Below are positions 7,720-10,854 of a DNA stretch of 10,854 nt, piece by piece; the stretch's first letter is position 1, and each line of letters opens with the position of its first letter. Origin of the DNA: Larix sibirica (Eukaryota; Streptophyta; Pinopsida; Pinales; Pinaceae); the NCBI GenBank assembly GCA_004151065.3, contig NWUY0304581135.1, forward strand, positions 1-10,854, given 5' to 3'. A model generated the notes under the pieces. It was not told where the DNA came from. It saw only the letters and a program-made list of their open reading frames with translations, and did no database searches. Position numbers and translations under genes: made by a program.

Positions 7720-7773
7720 CAGTAAATCAAAAGAGAGAACAACACTCAGTAAATCAAAAGAGAGAACAACACT
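7720..7773. repeat. Perfect 27-bp tandem duplication
   Basis: The 27 bases beginning CAGTAAATCAAAAGAGAGAA occur at 7720-7746 and again without change at 7747-7773. Perfect identity points to a recent duplication. Open frames on both strands cross it (7632-7892 plus, 7708-7899 minus) and gain length from it because 27 is a multiple of three; neither looks like a real protein. Confidence 0.9.
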
Positions 7774-7808
7774 CAAGACACTGGAAGCATTGCATGGGAA
7801 GTACCTAC

Positions 7809-8010
7809 CTAGTCCACATTGATCAAACTGAAGAAAACAACGAGAAACTGAATAGCAATCTGACAAAACGCAGGGTACTTTCTGCTGGCTGAGACACACG
7901 AGAGTTTAGTGCAATAAATGAGATCTGGATAAGCATAGCAGGAGCCCAAGGACGAAGCGAAGGTCTGGGGTTGTGCGGAGAGGGCTAAGGGCTCGCTAAA
8001 CTAAAACAAC
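7809..8010 (-). other. Possible old leader exon of the methyltransferase-like gene
   Basis: Read on the minus strand, a less AT-rich stretch with CCCTCTCCGCACAACCCC near 7988-7971 is followed by pyrimidine-rich DNA and ends in CTAG|GTAGGTAC, a good splice donor with the exon end at 7809. This resembles a 5' untranslated exon followed by a leader intron running toward the coding start at 6638. No convincing acceptor was found just upstream of 6638 (a weak TTGACAG lies near 6690), so this is a weak inference. It could be unrelated sequence. Confidence 0.2.
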
Positions 8011-8294
8011 TATATTTTAGGTAAGCTTTAGATCCTGTGACGTGTTATTTAGTGCAGTCAAAAATACAAAACTAAAGAAGGAAAGTACCAGACAGACGCA
8101 ACATGGGAGAAATCGTTGAATGCACGTACACGTCATCACACTCCATTTTCCCAGATAAAAGTGATTAGAATTGCCCTCTTTGCCCAGAAATTTTGGTGTT
8201 TAGTTTTTTATTATTCTATCAAATCATAATTCTTTAATATTTTTATCGTTCTGCGGGTTTTAATCCATTTATTCGTACTGACAAATTCGAATAT

Positions 8295-8523
8295 TTTATT
8301 TTGTGAATTTCAACGATTTTGAGACTTTTTAAAAGGAAATTGAATTCTGACAAAGTTAATATTATAAGAAATAAATGTATTTTTTAAAATAAATTTCACA
8401 ATGGTTTATTTGTGAATTCCAACTATTTTTAGATTTTTAACGGTTTTACATTTTTGAAAGGAAATTGAATTCGGAGAAATTTAATATTATAATAAATGTA
8501 TTTTTTTAAAATAAGTTTCACAA
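8295..8523. repeat. Imperfect tandem duplication of about 120 bp, AT-rich
   Basis: Two neighbouring stretches (about 8295-8401 and 8404-8523) share the same order of blocks: TTATTTGTGAATT-like, AAGGAAATTGAATTC (8333 and 8458), TTAATATTATAA, AATAAATGTATTTTTTAAAATAA, and TTTCACAA. They differ by substitutions and by a 10-20 base length difference in the first half. No coding potential is seen. The array ends about 150 bp before the LINE insertion site. Confidence 0.75.
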
Positions 8524-8668
8524 GAATTTGATAGAAATTTTAGGTGTGATCAGAGTTTTATTCTAGTATAAAGTTTGTTTAATAAAATAATATTGAGATT
8601 AATTTTGTCCCACTTTAAATATACACAAATTATTTTGATAAAAACAATAAAAGCATCACCCACTTAAT

Positions 8669-8685
8669 AAATGAGAAATTGAATA
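8669..8685. repeat. Left target-site duplication of the LINE
   Basis: AAATGAGAAATTGAATA here matches AAATGAGAATTTGAATA at 10198-10214 in 16 of 17 positions. The two copies flank exactly the retroelement remnant, the left one immediately before its truncated 5' end and the right one overlapping or following its A-rich tail. A 17-bp duplication is in the usual size range for L1-type integration. Confidence 0.8.
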
Positions 8686-8692
8686 CCAGGTG

Positions 8693-9046
8693 GTAGGAGT
8701 GGGAGGGGTTCTCTTTAATTTAAAGGTGTAAAGAAATATTGAATTTTTGTGGAGTTTGGGTAGGACATCTTATAATCAGGCTGAAGCCTTAGCGCTTCTT
8801 CAAGGATTGAGGTTAGCTAAGCAGAGAGGTATCTTCGAGGTCTAGATTTTTGAAGACTCCTTAAACATTGTCAGGCTGGTTTGTTCTCAATCCGAGCCTA
8901 AACACCTCCACCTTCAAATACTAATTGGTAGAATAAGAAGTATTTTAGCCTTGCTTCTTGGCTCCCGACTCTTTCATGTCCTAAGGGAGCTAAACAAGGC
9001 AGTTGATGTTTAGGCCAACCGGGCGTTGAACTTAACGAAAGGGCAT
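8693..9046 (+). pseudogene. RNase H domain remnant of the LINE
   Basis: One continuous frame reads VGVGGVLFNLKV, stop, RNIEFLWSLGRTSYNQAEAL, then LLQGLRLAKQRGIFEV, stop, IFEDSLNIVRLV, a middle helix region, and FHVLRELNKAVDV, stop, ANRALNLTKG. This is the plant RVT_3-type RNase H fold. Of the catalytic acids, Glu of NQAEA, Asp of EDS (usually GDS) and Asp of AVDV.AN are still visible; the first Asp lies beyond the truncated 5' end. In-frame stops are at 8729, 8843, 9011 and 9047. The domain degraded the RNA strand of RNA:DNA hybrids during retrotransposition. It is not functional here. Confidence 0.85.
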
Positions 9047-9060
9047 TGAACTTAACGAAA
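9021..9060. repeat. 20-bp tandem duplication inside the LINE
   Basis: GGGCGTTGAACTTAACGAAA at 9021-9040 is followed by GGGCATTGAACTTAACGAAA at 9041-9060, with one difference. Because 20 is not a multiple of three, the duplication changes the frame at the C-terminal end of the RNase H region and adds stops at 9047 and 9053. If it is specific to this copy, it arose during or after insertion. Confidence 0.9.
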
Positions 9061-9313
9061 GGGGCTTTGTGATCCGGCCACAGAAGTCTTGCCTCCCAAG
9101 ATATTCCATGATGTCTGCCCCCGTAAGTATGATGTCAGGATCTACGGATCCTGGTGGCGTGGAATAGTCTTACATGTGCTTCCTTTTGGTAATCATGTGA
9201 TAAGGTGGCAATTTAATGGCACTATAAATTAGAGAAGGCTAATTGCAAGCGAACTCAAGATCTTTAGGTACGAACTTAGTTTAATTCCTCTCCCCTCGAG
9301 AATGGATCTTTAG
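9056..9313 (+). pseudogene. Reading-frame relic after the RNase H domain
   Basis: The frame starting at CGA 9056 is open except for one TAG at 9230 and reads LCDPATEVLPPKIFHDVCPR, then GSWWRGIVLHVLPFGNHVIR, WQFNGTIN, stop, RRLIASELKIFRYELSLIPL and a stop at 9311. It is Trp-, Val- and Arg-containing and looks protein-like, but I do not recognise a domain. A competing frame just after RNase H gives GHRSLASQDIP and a stop near 9111, which could instead be the true end of the LINE polyprotein. Which frame is ancestral cannot be settled here. Confidence 0.4.
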
Positions 9314-9361
9314 GTATGAACTTAGTTTAATTCCTCTCCCCTCGAGAATGGATCTTTAGGT
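9259..9361. repeat. 46-bp tandem repeat, two copies plus a short third
   Basis: Units start with GATCTTTAGG at 9259, 9305 and 9351 (spacing exactly 46). The first two full units differ by a single C/T; the third copy is only about 11 bases. The GATCTTTAGG at both ends suggests duplication by unequal exchange or slippage between short repeats. The unit straddles the end of the preceding reading frame, and 46 bp shifts the frame. Confidence 0.92.
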
Positions 9362-9555
9362 GTAGAGCATTTAATCCCAATCGAGGAAAATTTGTCAAGG
9401 TGTATTGGGCTAATGATTCGAATGAGTGGGGGGGCTATCAACTCCAACAACCAACGCATTCAACATGGTTTCAAGCTCACAAGACTGATCGACAAAGTTG
9501 GGAGGTTGGAATCGACACACAATCAAGAAAAACTCTTCGTGCTGAGAGTTGGTAG
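9331..9555 (+). pseudogene. Aromatic-rich frame relic in the LINE
   Basis: This frame is open for 74 codons to TAG at 9553 and reads SPREWIFRCRAFNPNRGKFV, then KVYWANDSNEWGGYQLQQPT and WFQAHKTDRQSWEVGIDTQS. It is rich in Trp, Tyr, Gln and Asn and looks more protein-like than the overlapping 64-residue ATG-started frame at 9392-9586, which is one step out of register. No family is recognised. It starts inside the 46-bp repeat, so its true upstream end is obscured. Confidence 0.35.
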
Positions 9556-9575
9556 AGTTAAGGAAAGTGATAACA

Positions 9576-9950
9576 ATGACAGATAGTAATAATAGCTTTG
9601 ATTATTGTCTGTCTCATGGTGTTAGGTGCCTCTCTTCCCAAATTAAGGTCCTGCAACATAAAGTTTCCACTCTGAAGCATCGTTTGAGAGAAATTGAGTG
9701 AAGTTATGAAGAGCGAATTTGTCAATTGGAGCATGAGGCAGAAATGGATTGTAGGGAGCATCAAGCCTGGGAGCACAATTCTGTCTGCAATCTGGAAGCT
9801 CAAGGCAGGAAGATTCAGGAACTAGAGTGTCGGCTGATCTTGCTTGAACACCAACTGTCCAAGACCTCCGACAACTCTTCTTGGCTCAAACATGACACAA
9901 AATTCCCAAGCATGCTATTCAGGGCAGGGTCTTTCTCTAATTACTCTTAA
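9576..9950 (+). pseudogene. Coiled-coil reading frame near the 3' end of the LINE
   Basis: From ATG at 9576 a 124-codon frame reaches TAA at 9948, broken once by TGA at 9699. Residues 1-20 are Ser/Asn-rich; about residues 20-95 show heptad-like spacing of hydrophobic residues: LSSQIKVLQHKVSTLKHRLR, then ERICQLEHEAEMDCREHQAW, then NLEAQGRKIQELECRLILLE. The tail is Ser/Lys-rich. The TGA sits in a helix where CGA (Arg) would fit. I do not know a named domain for it. It may be a small accessory ORF carried by this LINE family, or host sequence captured as 3' transduction. The part from 9726 is open on its own (74 codons). Confidence 0.5.
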
Positions 9951-10197
9951 TCTGGTTATGTATTGCAAGTCTTATAGGTTGCTAGGTGTGTTTGTTTGAA
10001 TATATTGTAGTCAATATGTCCTCAGAATTGTGAATCTCATCCAAGATGGAGGAAATTTTGTAATTTGCAGTGATAGAATTAGTTTTTCCTGTGAGTTTTG
10101 GCTTACTAAATGTTAAAGTCCTATGAATTCTTAGAGGTAATTTTGTTCAGTGGCTATGCCACCCTTTTAATATAAAATCCTACTCGTTCTTGTTAAA
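9951..10197 (+). other. LINE 3' untranslated region and A-rich tail
   Basis: After the coiled-coil stop there are no long frames. The stretch ends TTTTAATATAAAATCC, then TACTCGTTCTTGTTAAAAAA, a short A-run preceded by TTGTT, and is followed at once by the right copy of the target-site duplication. Such short A-rich or TTG-A tails are typical of old L1 copies in plants. Confidence 0.65.
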
Positions 10198-10214
10198 AAA
10201 TGAGAATTTGAATA
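10198..10214. repeat. Right target-site duplication of the LINE
   Basis: AAATGAGAATTTGAATA matches the left copy at 8669-8685 in 16 of 17 positions. Its first three A bases merge with the element's A-run, so the exact border is uncertain by a few bases. Confidence 0.8.
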
Positions 10215-10351
10215 AAATAGATCTATTATATGTGTCAAATAAATTTGGTATCATTTTTACACTAATTTGAGGATAAGCATGCTTGGTAGGTTTTTTTAAC
10301 CATCTTAGATTCATCTTAATTAGGGATTTATCATGGATCGAGATGGATCAA

Positions 10352-10434
10352 ATGATTTCAGGTGCAAACCTTTTTTAGAGTGCAAAAATTTGAGGAAAAG
10401 TTTGCACCATAAGATGGATTATAGATGAAATCAT
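10352..10434. repeat. Nested inverted repeat able to form a hairpin
   Basis: ATGATTTCA followed directly by GGTGCAAAC (10352-10369) pairs with GTTTGCACC (10400-10408) and TGAAATCAT (10426-10434). All 18 left-arm bases pair, with a 17-base bulge (10409-10425) on the right side and a 30-base loop. Related words (CCATCTTA, AGATTCATC, AAGATGG) occur just outside, so it may be the core of a degraded inverted-repeat element. No reading frame crosses it. Nothing else is recognised in 10215-10722. Confidence 0.55.
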
Positions 10435-10722
10435 AAAAGATGAGTGCCACCACAATATTCCATAATGTCCATATCAAGTAATTAATTGGATTAGCCAAAC
10501 TTGAACGCTGAAAGCAATATTGATTAGTTAATTTGATAAATATGGCCTCTAGTTGAAAACAACCAGAACTTCATACTTGGACAAATCTTCACTACAGCAC
10601 ACATTCCTAGATAATCTTAACAAAACTTGCACCCATATCCACAATTAAACTTCTACTATCATTTATAATCTTCCGTCCCAAATTGTAGAGCAACCTGTAT
10701 CCAAGTTTCATTAATTTCTTAA

Positions 10723-10854
10723 ACGTTATGGGATAAAAGAATTTGTCATCATTGTGATACTAAAAGGGCTGAAGATGAAAATGACATTCTCATAGAATGT
10801 CTTGTGTACACCCACATTAGAGTGCAATTTCAAAACATTTGCTACAATAGTGAC
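10723..10854 (+). pseudogene. Zinc-binding-like tail of a retroelement protein, cut by the right edge
   Basis: After an in-frame TAA at 10720-10722 the frame is open to the window edge: TLWDKRICHHCDTKRAEDEN, then DILIECLVYTHIRVQFQNIC. The R.C..C.....EDE....L.EC..Y...R..F pattern is that found near the C-terminus of many non-LTR reverse transcriptases (zf-RVT-like). The His normally between the EDE and LLEC blocks appears to be Asp here, so metal binding is doubtful. Upstream, no reverse transcriptase is recognised. It is on the same strand as the LINE at 8686-10197 but outside its target-site duplication, so it is a separate relic. Confidence 0.5.

Larger units (their letters stand above)
8686..10197 (+). 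mobile_element. 5'-truncated LINE (L1-type, RNase H-carrying) relic
   Basis: The element is about 1.5 kb, bounded by a 17-bp target-site duplication with one mismatch. Its 5' end lies inside an RNase H domain, so the reverse transcriptase and endonuclease are absent, the usual result of incomplete target-primed reverse transcription. Inside are the RNase H remnant (8693-9046), an open stretch to 9313, a 46-bp tandem repeat, an aromatic-rich frame (9331-9555), a coiled-coil frame (9576-9950) and a 3' untranslated part ending TTCTTGTTAAAAAA. No long terminal repeat is present. All frames carry stops, so it cannot move. RNase H-bearing L1 elements are known in plants; the frames downstream of RNase H are less familiar to me. 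Confidence 0.8.

Noticed and set aside
7521-7899. Opposed ORFs around the 27-bp duplication
   Set aside because: Both strands stay open through the duplicated unit because 27 is divisible by three; neither encodes a recognisable protein.
9558-9803. 81-residue minus-strand ORF
   Set aside because: Antisense to the coiled-coil frame of the LINE.
8686-10197. LTR retrotransposon carrying an extra RNase H
   Set aside because: No long terminal repeats or primer-binding site are seen; a 17-bp target-site duplication and an A-rich tail fit a LINE.
1-10854. A novel defence or other undescribed multi-gene system
   Set aside because: All recognisable coding sequence belongs to known plant families or retroelements, is broken, and shows no co-organised cluster.

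Overview
This window looks like nuclear DNA from a seed plant. It is AT-rich and gene-poor, has interrupted genes with GT/AG introns, and carries plant-type protein families and a non-LTR retrotransposon with an RNase H domain. The sparse layout, long spacers and old retroelement relics would suit a gymnosperm, but that is inference. I see no bacterial operon, CRISPR array, tRNA, rRNA or complete intact protein-coding gene.

Layout. Positions 1-440 are a GC-richer block with the start of a possible minus-strand reading frame that runs off the left edge. Positions 450-1270 are AT-rich and hold three sets of short tandem repeats (about 45, 32 and 58 bp). Positions 2547-5027 on the plus strand are a decayed multi-exon gene of the plant reticulon-like (RTNLB) family. 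Its N-terminal exon is full of stops, the first half of the reticulon domain has two stops and splice or phase damage, and the last four exons (4117-5027) are open, in phase and correctly bordered. A possible earlier exon lies at 1534-1591. Positions 5883-6638 on the minus strand are the 5' part of a plant membrane-anchored methyltransferase-like gene: N-terminal anchor and conserved middle region, two stops, and no catalytic domain. Positions 8686-10197 are a 5'-truncated LINE flanked by a 17-bp target-site duplication with one mismatch. It carries an RNase H remnant, further reading-frame relics and a coiled-coil reading frame near its 3' end. A nested inverted repeat lies at 10352-10434. 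The right edge (10723-10854) carries a Cys-rich fragment resembling the zinc-binding tail of retroelement reverse transcriptases.

The pieces do not form a joint pathway. The window is best read as a graveyard of one unprocessed pseudogene, one truncated gene copy and retroelement debris. Several of the disabling stops sit where CAA, CAG or CGA codons would be expected, as happens after cytosine deamination in methylated plant DNA. The most notable point is how unevenly the reticulon gene has decayed: its 3' half still reads as a working gene end. I found no evidence of a previously undescribed biological system.
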